The translations under genes were made by a program, and so were the position numbers. Of a stretch of DNA of 6,207 nucleotides, positions 1-5,508 are shown piece by piece; position 1 is the first letter of the stretch, and the number at the start of each line of letters is the position of its first letter. The stretch is from Woeseiaceae bacterium (lineage in GTDB: Bacteria > Acidobacteriota > Vicinamibacteria > Vicinamibacterales > UBA823). Location of the stretch: positions 24,466 through 30,672 of the forward strand of contig NZSH01000035.1 of assembly GCA_002696705.1 (NCBI GenBank), given 5' to 3'. The notes beneath the pieces are model-generated. The model did no database searches. It saw only the letters and a list, made by a program, of their open reading frames with translations, and was not told where the DNA came from.

Positions 1-89
1 ACCGTCAGCACATGCGCCGGTCTCGTAGTGTATCCGAGGGTTCTAATAGGTATCGACTGGCGGCAGTGCAGTATTTCCTTTGAGACAGC

Positions 90-599
90 ATGAATAAGCA
101 AGAGGTCGTAACGCGTGCGGCTCGGATTCGCTTGGTGGCCATGGATGTGGACGGTGTGCTCACTGATGGCGGGGTATTTTACTCGGAAGAAGGTGAGGCA
201 TTAAAGCGGTTTCACATGCGCGACGGCATGGGCATTGTGAAACTCCAGAAGGCTGGCCTACTCACGGCAATCGTCACGACTGAATCGACGGCTTTTAGTA
301 CGCGCCGTGCCGAAAAACTTCACATTGCTGAAGTACATACGGGCATCACCCAGAAATTGGATGTCTTGAAGGACATGTGTCAACGACACCAACTCTCCCT
401 AACGGAGGTGTGTTTTATCGGTGACGACATCAATGATTTGGAAGCACTTAAGGCGGTTGGCTTCGCCTGTTCCGTGGCAGACGGGTCCGAGGGCCCGAGG
501 CAGGCCAGTCATTATGTGACGACGGTGAAAGGTGGACAGGGTGCGGTCCGTGAAGTGTGCGACCTGATTCTGCGAGCGAAAGCTGATAATCCTGGATGA
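90..599 (+). CDS. kdsC: KdsC-like HAD phosphatase (probable 3-deoxy-D-manno-octulosonate 8-phosphate phosphatase)
   Basis: This is a 169-residue HAD-superfamily phosphatase of the small, cap-less KdsC/YrbI type, and its length is normal for that family. KdsC is cytoplasmic and dephosphorylates Kdo-8-phosphate to Kdo, an inner-core sugar of lipopolysaccharide. Visible motifs are DVDGVLTDG (residues 19-27, with nucleophile and acid Asp19 and Asp21), a motif II region around VTTEST (62-67), a conserved lysine near Lys89, and the metal-binding GDDINDLEAL (111-120). The family tail GGQGAVREVCDLIL is at 148-161. Motif II reads TTE where KdsC usually has TGR or TGE. A related HAD in sialic-acid-type pathways (the NeuA-linked class) is the main alternative. 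The Shine-Dalgarno is weak (GAGA at 82-85), but the N-terminus matches the family start well. No other Kdo gene is visible in the window, and the next gene is 530 bp away, so this gene probably belongs to an upstream transcription unit. Confidence 0.85.
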   Translation: MNKQEVVTRAARIRLVAMDVDGVLTDGGVFYSEEGEALKRFHMRDGMGIVKLQKAGLLTAIVTTESTAFSTRRAEKLHIAEVHTGITQKLDVLKDMCQRHQLSLTEVCFIGDDINDLEALKAVGFACSVADGSEGPRQASHYVTTVKGGQGAVREVCDLILRAKADNPG

Positions 600-610
600 C
601 GAGTGATTTC

Positions 611-653
611 TGGAATGGGCGTCCGGTTCTAATCAGTTGACGCCGGCCATCCA
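611..653 (+). other. Imperfect hairpin just downstream of kdsC
   Basis: GCGTC at 619-623 pairs with GACGC at 639-643. ATGG at 615-618 then pairs with CCAT at 647-650, and TGG at 611-613 with CCA at 651-653. One base bulges on the left arm and three on the right. It lies 12 bp after the kdsC stop, where a terminator is expected, but no T-tract follows. It could be a weak or factor-assisted terminator, or an RNA-stabilising stem. Confidence 0.35.
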
Positions 654-794
654 GCCCACACCAGTTACTGCATCAATCATTGACCGTCGAGGAACTACGG
701 AAAATCTTGAAGAATCGTTGAGGCTTGCTTCGAGATCAGTCAAGAAGACCCATATTCATGGGCAAAGTCATAATATTCGCTATTTGTTCTCTAG

Positions 795-812
795 ATAGAG
801 GGTTGCCTCTAT
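795..812 (+). repeat. Perfect 7-bp inverted repeat with a 4-nt loop
   Basis: ATAGAGG (795-801) and CCTCTAT (806-812) are perfect reverse complements around a GTTG loop, followed by an alternating AT stretch (813-818). A second overlapping inverted repeat, CTCTA-GA-TAGAG, lies at 789-800. A hairpin with an AT tail resembles a terminator, but the tail is not a T-run. A protein-binding site is equally possible. Confidence 0.4.
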
Positions 813-881
813 ATATATGGAAGAGCGAGACCAATCAGTCTATTTCGGCCAAATTTCGACATTTCAGCTAGAGATATTCCT

Positions 882-898
882 TGTTCACAAAATGAACA
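882..898. promoter_or_regulatory. Palindromic operator-like site 1 (TGTTCA-N5-TGAACA)
   Basis: Perfect 6-bp half-sites TGTTCA (882-887) and TGAACA (893-898) flank the 5-bp spacer CAAAA. This is the first of three copies, 28 bp (centre to centre) before the second. A perfect dyad of 17 bp is the usual form of a binding site for a dimeric winged-helix regulator. The protein that binds is not shown by the sequence. The regulator encoded at 1130-1783 is the nearest candidate. Confidence 0.7.
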
Positions 899-909
899 GA
901 GGATGATAC

Positions 910-926
910 TGTTCATAATATGAACA
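910..926. promoter_or_regulatory. Palindromic operator-like site 2 (TGTTCA-N5-TGAACA)
   Basis: Perfect half-sites TGTTCA (910-915) and TGAACA (921-926) flank the spacer TAATA, so the whole 17-mer is close to a full palindrome. The -10-like hexamer CATAAT (914-919) lies inside the site, so binding here could block a promoter. That promoter is uncertain because no good -35 sits 16-18 bp upstream. Confidence 0.72.
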
Positions 927-963
927 CACCCCTAAACTCATGGCATTGGGGGTCCGATAATAC

Positions 964-980
964 TGTTCATAAAGTGAACG
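964..980. promoter_or_regulatory. Palindromic operator-like site 3 (TGTTCA-N5-TGAACG)
   Basis: Half-sites TGTTCA (964-969) and TGAACG (975-980) differ from a perfect dyad only at the last base. The stretch before and across the site (956-979) repeats that of site 2 (902-925) almost base for base, including ATACTGTTCATAA. Sites 2 and 3 are 54 bp apart, close to five helical turns, which would put them on the same DNA face. GATAAT (956-961) just upstream is -10-like. Confidence 0.68.
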
Positions 981-1057
981 GAGCCTGACAGCAGTTTCTT
1001 GGCTCACCTTTTTGCCCGCTAGCTGCAGGGACCGCCGAGGTTACCTGTAAGTGAGAG

Positions 1058-1068
1058 GGCGGTAGCGT
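1058..1068 (+). promoter_or_regulatory. ops-like element (RfaH/NusG-paralogue recruitment site) in the leader
   Basis: GGCGGTAGCGT at 1058-1068 is identical to the core of the E. coli ops element, the conserved part of the JUMPstart sequence found in leaders of LPS, capsule and other long operons. In enterobacteria RNA polymerase pauses at ops, and the NusG paralogue RfaH loads onto the non-template strand there to suppress termination and polarity. Here it sits 62 bp before the first gene of a polysaccharide operon, on the coding strand, exactly where such an element is expected. ACCGCC (1031-1036) upstream is the reverse complement of GGCGGT (1058-1063), so a leader hairpin with a 21-nt loop could mask it in RNA. 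No RfaH-like gene lies in the window, so the function is inferred. Confidence 0.6.
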
Positions 1069-1129
1069 CTCTCGAGTACCCCAAGCAGCCGTCATTGCAC
1101 CCGTTTAGGTTACGCACTGCATTTTTCTC

Positions 1130-1783
1130 ATGACTAATCATCTTCCACCACCGCTGGAGAACGCTGACATGGAGGTCGCGGATCGGCGCGTCCTCCGCGT
1201 GCTGGAAGCCATCGAGGGTGATGGTCGGATTACCCAGAGAGGGTTGTCGACGAAACTCGGTATTGCTCTGGGGTTGACCAACATCTATCTCAAGCGACTG
1301 GCCCATAAAGGACACATTAAATGCGTCAACGTCCAGGCCAATCGCTTGCGATACCTGTTAACGCCCCAAGGGATCCGCGAGAAAACCAGATTAACGTACG
1401 AGTTTATGGATTATTCACTCAGTCTCTATCGCAAGGTGAGATTCCATCTCCGTGAAGTTCTCCAGCCGTTGTCGGTGGCGGGCATGCAGCGCATCGCAAT
1501 TTTTGGAACGGGCGAAGCGGCAGAGTTGGCTTACTTGTCGCTCAAGGAACAGGGGTTGGAGCCGGCCATGATTCTTGACGATCGTGGTGGCACGGAATTT
1601 CTCGGGATGCAGGTTCAGCGACTGGGGTCCGGACTCCCGCCGAACATCGACCGACTGATCGTTGCAACGTTAGACCACCCCGAGCTGTTACTGAGGCGCC
1701 TTGAGCATCAAGGGATTCCACGGGACCGGTTGGTGACGTTGCGGCCCTTGTCCGATGACACGGTTCGGAAAGGAGTGGCATGA
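1130..1783 (+). CDS. EPS-type MarR-like winged-helix regulator fused to a C-terminal Rossmann-like domain
   Basis: This 217-residue protein starts with a winged helix-turn-helix (about residues 17-80: [20 protein letters not shown], then a recognition helix near 45-58). The linker helix [16 protein letters not shown] (77-92) is typical of the MarR-like regulators found at exopolysaccharide loci. Residues 120-206 form a separate alpha/beta unit: [12 protein letters not shown] (121-132, glycine-rich loop), then ILDD (148-151), and a strand DRLIVAT (174-180). It resembles the small nucleotide- or sugar-nucleotide-binding domains of polysaccharide enzymes such as the PglD N-terminus. The protein is probably a cytoplasmic repressor or activator that senses a metabolite, with the upstream palindromes as likely targets. 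The start is uncertain. ATG at 1130 has no clear ribosome site, whereas ATG at 1169 (204 residues) has GGAGA at 1156-1160 with 8 bp spacing and still keeps the whole winged helix. The stop overlaps the next gene. Confidence 0.75.
   Translation: MTNHLPPPLENADMEVADRRVLRVLEAIEGDGRITQRGLSTKLGIALGLTNIYLKRLAHKGHIKCVNVQANRLRYLLTPQGIREKTRLTYEFMDYSLSLYRKVRFHLREVLQPLSVAGMQRIAIFGTGEAAELAYLSLKEQGLEPAMILDDRGGTEFLGMQVQRLGSGLPPNIDRLIVATLDHPELLLRRLEHQGIPRDRLVTLRPLSDDTVRKGVA
1770..1775 (+). promoter_or_regulatory. Strong Shine-Dalgarno AAGGAG that decides the start of the fusion gene
   Basis: AAGGAG lies 7 bp before ATG 1783 and only 4 bp before ATG 1780. The second ATG is therefore the better start. The site lies inside the end of the regulator gene, which supports translational coupling. 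Confidence 0.65.
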
Positions 1784-3390
1784 TGACTGGGGACCGACCG
1801 GCCGTAGCACTTCTCGGGTGTGGGCACTGGGGACAAAACCTTGCTCGGAATCTTGCCAACCTGGGTGTCTTGCGGGTTGTCTGCGATGCTAACCAGGGAA
1901 CACTTGATCAGGTTCAGAAAACTTACCCAGAGGTTCAGACGACCACGACGGCCAAGGACGTCTTTGACGATCCGACGATTACGGCGTGTGTCATTGCGAC
2001 ACCCGCTGCGTCACACGCGGCGCTGGCGTGCGAGGCGCTCGAGGCCGGCAAGGATGTGTTCGTGGAAAAACCCCTGGCCTTGACCGCTGATGAGGGCGAG
2101 GCTGTGGTCACCGTGGCAGAACGGTGTAACCGGATTCTCATGGTGGGGCATCTGCTTGAGTATCATCCTGCCGTTGAAGAATTGCGTCGCCTCGTCGAGG
2201 CAGGAGAGCTCGGAAAGATTTACTACATTTATGCCAACCGACTCAACTTGGGTCGTATTCGCACCGAAGAGAATGCCTTGTGGAGTTTTGCGCCGCACGA
2301 TATTCACGTCATTCTGCGACTGTTGGGGGAGGAGCCCGTTTCTGTCACCTGTCAGGGTGGCAGTTATCTGAACGAGCAGATCGCAGACGTCACGATGAGC
2401 ACGTTAGAGTTCGCCAGCGGCGTCCGGGGACACATTTTTGTCAGCTGGTTACATCCCTACAAGGATCACCGGCTCGTCGTGGTGGGCGATCGCAAAATGG
2501 CGGTGTTCGATGACGTCGAGCAGTCAACAAAGCTGCGACTGTACCCGCATCGGATCGACTGGGTTGAACGGATACCAAAATTGGTGAAAGCCGATGCCGA
2601 AGAAGTCGCCCTACCCAATCTTGAGCCACTCGAGGCAGAATGTCGGCACTTTATCGAGTGTGTGACGCAGCGGACACGTCCCAGGACCGACGGAGCCAAC
2701 GGGGTTGCAGTCCTTAGGGTGCTTGAGCGCTGTCAGCAATCGCTGGAGCAAGGGAGTGGTGAGGAACGCGCGGCACGTCCATCGCACGCGTTGGAGGCGC
2801 ATCATCCGACGGCAGTTATTGATCCAGGGTGCACCATCGGGGAAGGCACACGGGTGTGGCATTACAGTCATGTCATGTCAGGGGCCAGAATTGGGCGAGG
2901 CTGTTCGCTTGGCCAGAACGTGTTTGTGGCGCGGACGGCCGTCATCGGCGATAACGTCAAGATCCAGAACAACGTGTCGGTGTATGACGGGGTGATCCTT
3001 GAGAATGATGTTTTCTGCGGACCATCCATGGTGTTTACCAACGTCGTGAATCCACGGAGTCATGTATCACGCAAGGACGAATACAAGTCAACGCTTGTGC
3101 AACAGGGCGCCACAATCGGAGCCAACGTGACAGTAGTCTGTGGACATACGGTCGGCCGGTACGCATTTATCGGAGCTGGAGCCGTGGTAACGCGGAGCGT
3201 ACCAGATTATGCGTTGCAGAGTGGGGTGCCGGCGCGCATAAAAGGATGGATGTGTCAGTGCGGGGTGCGCTTGCCGTTAAAGGTCGACGACGCCGAAGAA
3301 ACGTGTGTCTGTAATGCATGCAAAGTGTCTTATGAGCGCAAAGGCCAGCAGGTGGTCGCTCTAGGTTCAACGAATGGGTCTATGGAGTAG
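1783..3390 (+). CDS. Fused Gfo/Idh/MocA sugar-nucleotide 3-dehydrogenase and left-handed beta-helix N-acetyltransferase (WlbA-WlbB-like)
   Basis: One reading frame (536 residues counted from ATG 1780) holds two enzymes normally made separately; residue numbers use that count. Residues 7-320 are a Gfo/Idh/MocA oxidoreductase: NAD(P)-binding GCGHWG (13-18), catalytic-lysine motif EKP (96-98), and HDIH (173-176) in the active-site region. Its relatives WlbA and GnnA oxidise C3 of UDP-GlcNAcA or UDP-GlcNAc. A polar linker (about 322-338) leads to a left-handed beta-helix acyltransferase (about 342-490) with hexapeptide repeats, FTNVVNPRS (419-427), [10 protein letters not shown] and FIGAGAVV. This is the WlbB/WbpD type, which acetylates the 3-amino group of UDP-GlcNAc3NA. 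The tail (492-514) carries five cysteines in CxC and CxCxxC patterns, probably a small zinc ribbon. The aminotransferase expected between these two steps is encoded downstream. The dehydrogenase substrate (uronate or not) cannot be read from the sequence. ATG 1780 overlaps the preceding stop as ATGA, but ATG 1783 has better ribosome-site spacing. Confidence 0.85.
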   Translation: MTGDRPAVALLGCGHWGQNLARNLANLGVLRVVCDANQGTLDQVQKTYPEVQTTTTAKDVFDDPTITACVIATPAASHAALACEALEAGKDVFVEKPLALTADEGEAVVTVAERCNRILMVGHLLEYHPAVEELRRLVEAGELGKIYYIYANRLNLGRIRTEENALWSFAPHDIHVILRLLGEEPVSVTCQGGSYLNEQIADVTMSTLEFASGVRGHIFVSWLHPYKDHRLVVVGDRKMAVFDDVEQSTKLRLYPHRIDWVERIPKLVKADAEEVALPNLEPLEAECRHFIECVTQRTRPRTDGANGVAVLRVLERCQQSLEQGSGEERAARPSHALEAHHPTAVIDPGCTIGEGTRVWHYSHVMSGARIGRGCSLGQNVFVARTAVIGDNVKIQNNVSVYDGVILENDVFCGPSMVFTNVVNPRSHVSRKDEYKSTLVQQGATIGANVTVVCGHTVGRYAFIGAGAVVTRSVPDYALQSGVPARIKGWMCQCGVRLPLKVDDAEETCVCNACKVSYERKGQQVVALGSTNGSME

Positions 3391-3395
3391 AGGCG

Positions 3396-4376
3396 GTGCC
3401 AACCACGATGCCAGTGATAAAAAATAAGCGGATCTTCCTAACAGGCGGTGCAGGGTTTATCGGGTCAACGATTATTGAAGCCCTCGTCGAAGATAATCAG
3501 ATTGTCGTGTTTGATACGTTTGAACGGAACGCGCTGCGCGAAAAACCGTTCGCTCGACATCCAAACCTTACGTTGATCGAAGGGAACGTTTTGGATTATC
3601 AAAGCGTGAAACAGGCGATGGAGCACGCGGAAATCGTCGTGCATCTGGCTGCTATTGCTGGTGTGGATACTGTGTTGCGCAGCCCGACTCGCACGATGCG
3701 AGTCAATATGCTCGGTTCGGCTAATGTCTTGGAGGCGGCCCGTGTGCTGGGAGTGTCTGAACGAGTCGTCGATTTTTCAACGAGTGAAGTGTTTGGCACG
3801 CACGCATTCAAGTCTGAAGAGACCGACCGGACCGTCATGGGTGCGGTCGGTGAAGCCCGGTGGACATACGCGGTCAGCAAACTCGCAAGTGAACATCTGG
3901 CTCACGCCTATTACCGGGAATTTGATTTGCCGACGGTGGTCGTGCGGCCCTTTAATATTTATGGGCCAGGCCAGGTTGGCGAGGGAGCGATTCACGCTTT
4001 TATCAAGAAGGCACTCGCCAATGAGGATATCGAAATTCACGGTGATGGTAATCAGATTCGAGCCTGGTGCTATGTCGATGATATGGCGCAAGGCGTTTTG
4101 CAATGTCTGCATCGTCCGGAGGCTGTCGGGGAGTCGTTCAATATTGGAAACAGTCGCGCGGTAGTGACGATTTATGGTCTCGCCAATACCATCCTCCGCG
4201 TAACGGGTTCTCAGTCCCGCTTGGTCTTTACGCGCAAGGATTATGTGGATATCGAACTCAGGATTCCTCATGTTGGAAAGGCCAAGCAACTGCTTGGGTT
4301 CGAAGCGGTAGTTGATTTGGAAGAAGGTATTCGGAGAACCGCGGAGTGGTATCAAAAGCACACACCAAACGGATAA
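3396..4376 (+). CDS. NAD-dependent sugar-nucleotide epimerase/dehydratase (extended SDR), possibly a UDP-uronate decarboxylase
   Basis: This 326-residue extended short-chain dehydrogenase/reductase shows the NAD-binding TGGAGFIGS (16-24) and VHLAA (82-86). It also has the catalytic YxxxK (Tyr158, Lys162, in RWTYAVSK) and [10 protein letters not shown] (184-193). The sequence STSEVFG (128-134) resembles the STSEVYG of UDP-glucuronate decarboxylases (UXS and the ArnA C-terminal domain), and [17 protein letters not shown] (287-303) resembles their RxP segment. Ser130, Glu131 and Arg289 align by eye with the ArnA residues important for decarboxylation (Ser433, Glu434, Arg619 as I recall them). 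A 4-epimerase or 4,6-dehydratase remains possible. The enzyme probably acts in the cytoplasm on the same UDP-sugar as its neighbours. The start is GTG at 3396, 5 bp after the fusion gene, supported by GGAG (3384-3387) at 8 bp spacing. An ATG at 3408 lacks such a site. The end overlaps the aminotransferase by 31 bp. Confidence 0.85.
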   Translation: MPTTMPVIKNKRIFLTGGAGFIGSTIIEALVEDNQIVVFDTFERNALREKPFARHPNLTLIEGNVLDYQSVKQAMEHAEIVVHLAAIAGVDTVLRSPTRTMRVNMLGSANVLEAARVLGVSERVVDFSTSEVFGTHAFKSEETDRTVMGAVGEARWTYAVSKLASEHLAHAYYREFDLPTVVVRPFNIYGPGQVGEGAIHAFIKKALANEDIEIHGDGNQIRAWCYVDDMAQGVLQCLHRPEAVGESFNIGNSRAVVTIYGLANTILRVTGSQSRLVFTRKDYVDIELRIPHVGKAKQLLGFEAVVDLEEGIRRTAEWYQKHTPNG

Positions 4377-5506
4377 AGGCTGTCTCCGTGTCACGCCCTG
4401 ACATTGGCCCTGCAGACGAAGCCCAGGTGCTGGAGGTATTACGATCTCGCTGGGTGGGACAGGGGCCGAAGGTTGCTGAATTTGAGCGGCAGGTAGCAAC
4501 TGTACTCGACATCAAATATGCCATTGCGGTGAATTCCGGGACGTCAGCACTCCATCTGGCATTGTGTGGACTGGGTGTTGGTCCCGACGATGCGGTGATC
4601 GTGCCAGATTTCACGTTTCCGGCATCGGCCAACGTCGTGCGACATTGCGGTGCCGAACCAATTTTATTGGATGTAGATCCCAACACGCTGAATCTCAATG
4701 TTGACGATCTCGAAAAGTTTCTCAAGACAGGCAGTCGCTTTGAGTCTGGTGAACTCCGTGATACTAAGACCGGCCGCAGGATTAAGGGAATTATGGCTGT
4801 GCACCTCTTTGGACTTCCTATGGCGATGGAACGCACACTCGAGTTGGCGCAAACCTACCGATTGGCGATTGTGGAAGATGCTGCCTGTGCCTTCGGCGCG
4901 AGGGATACTGCCGGTTTTTGCGGTACGGGGGGTGACGTTGGGTGTTTTAGTTTTCATCCGCGAAAGATTATTACCACTGGTGAAGGAGGCATGGTGGTGA
5001 CGAATCGAGCGGATGTTGCAGAAACAGTTACCACGCTACGCAATCATGGCATTACGCGAACGGAGTCGACACTGGCATTTGTATCCGAGGGCTTTAACTT
5101 TCGGATGAGCGATATTAACGCAGCGTTGGGGATTGCACAGCTTCACAAACTCCAAGCAATAATTGAGCGCCACACAGAGATCGCGAGTTGGTATGACGAA
5201 GCACTCGCCGACGTGGAGGCACTCCGTCTTCCTGCGAAACTGGATGGTCGGATCTATCAAGCGTACGTGGTGCTTCTGGAACGCCACGATCGGAAACATG
5301 TGTTGGACTGCTTACGAGAAGCTGACATTGAATCTGTGGCCGGTACGTACTCGGTGAGTGCCCAGCCAGCATACAAGGACATGGCATCTTGTCCGAATAG
5401 TCAATTTGCCCAGCGACAAAGTCTGGCACTACCACTCCATACAGCACTCGACAAACCAATCATTGAACGCATTTGCAAGACGCTTCGAGCCATCGTGGCG
5501 AACTAG
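4346..5506 (+). CDS. DegT/DnrJ/EryC1/StrS-family PLP-dependent sugar aminotransferase
   Basis: This 386-residue fold-type I aminotransferase acts on keto-sugar nucleotides, usually with glutamate as donor. Family signs in order are [19 protein letters not shown] (16-34), the phosphate-binding [11 protein letters not shown] (63-73), [13 protein letters not shown] (86-98), EDAACAFGA (177-185, Asp178 contacting the PLP ring nitrogen), and [16 protein letters not shown] (202-217) with the PLP lysine at 207. [16 protein letters not shown] (251-266) follows. Residues about 127-143 form a hydrophilic insert before AVHLFG that many family members lack. Next to the dehydrogenase-acetyltransferase fusion, its likely role is to aminate the C3-keto sugar, as WlbC/WbpE/GnnB do, though a C4-keto substrate made by the SDR is possible. 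It starts at GTG 4346, with GGAGAA (4333-4338) 7 bp upstream, inside the end of the SDR gene. GTG 4388, preceded by AAAGG, is an alternative that gives a protein 14 residues shorter. Confidence 0.88.
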   Translation: MVSKAHTKRIKAVSVSRPDIGPADEAQVLEVLRSRWVGQGPKVAEFERQVATVLDIKYAIAVNSGTSALHLALCGLGVGPDDAVIVPDFTFPASANVVRHCGAEPILLDVDPNTLNLNVDDLEKFLKTGSRFESGELRDTKTGRRIKGIMAVHLFGLPMAMERTLELAQTYRLAIVEDAACAFGARDTAGFCGTGGDVGCFSFHPRKIITTGEGGMVVTNRADVAETVTTLRNHGITRTESTLAFVSEGFNFRMSDINAALGIAQLHKLQAIIERHTEIASWYDEALADVEALRLPAKLDGRIYQAYVVLLERHDRKHVLDCLREADIESVAGTYSVSAQPAYKDMASCPNSQFAQRQSLALPLHTALDKPIIERICKTLRAIVAN

Positions 5507-5508
5507 TT

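Larger units (their letters stand above)
600..1129. other. 530-bp AT-richer intergenic regulatory region upstream of the polysaccharide operon
   Basis: No convincing coding region is visible on either strand. The only longer frame here, on the minus strand within 1019-1315, overlaps the regulator gene and resembles no family I know. The first 280 bp contain two imperfect or short hairpins. The middle contains three related palindromes. The last 120 bp contain the ops-like element and look like an untranslated leader. No strong sigma-70 promoter stands out. CATAAT at 914-919, inside the second palindrome, and GATAAT at 956-961, just before the third, are -10-like, but neither has a good -35. 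Confidence 0.8.

Noticed and set aside
1..93. Open frame at the left edge ending in a TGA that overlaps the kdsC start as ATGA.
   Set aside because: The 30 visible residues match no protein I recognise, and another frame is also open to position 84. There is too little to call a partial gene.
680..708. TTGACC at 680-685 as a sigma-70 -35 box.
   Set aside because: No -10-like hexamer lies 16-18 bp downstream.
882..980. The three palindromes as a CRISPR array or a tandem-repeat element.
   Set aside because: The copies are only 17 bp, unevenly spaced (28 and 54 bp), and internally symmetric, which fits regulator sites and not a CRISPR array.
985..1014. CTGACA at 985-990 as a -35 box just after palindrome 3.
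   Set aside because: The expected -10 position is a C/T run, not TATAAT-like.
1038..1114. Direct repeat AGGTTAC at 1038-1044 and near 1107-1113 in the leader.
   Set aside because: Seven bases repeated twice in about 75 bp is weak, and no structure or known site uses it.
3777..4499. A 240-codon open frame on the minus strand across the SDR and aminotransferase genes.
   Set aside because: It lies antisense to two well-supported genes with clear family motifs, has no recognisable domain, and is best explained by the codon bias of the + strand.
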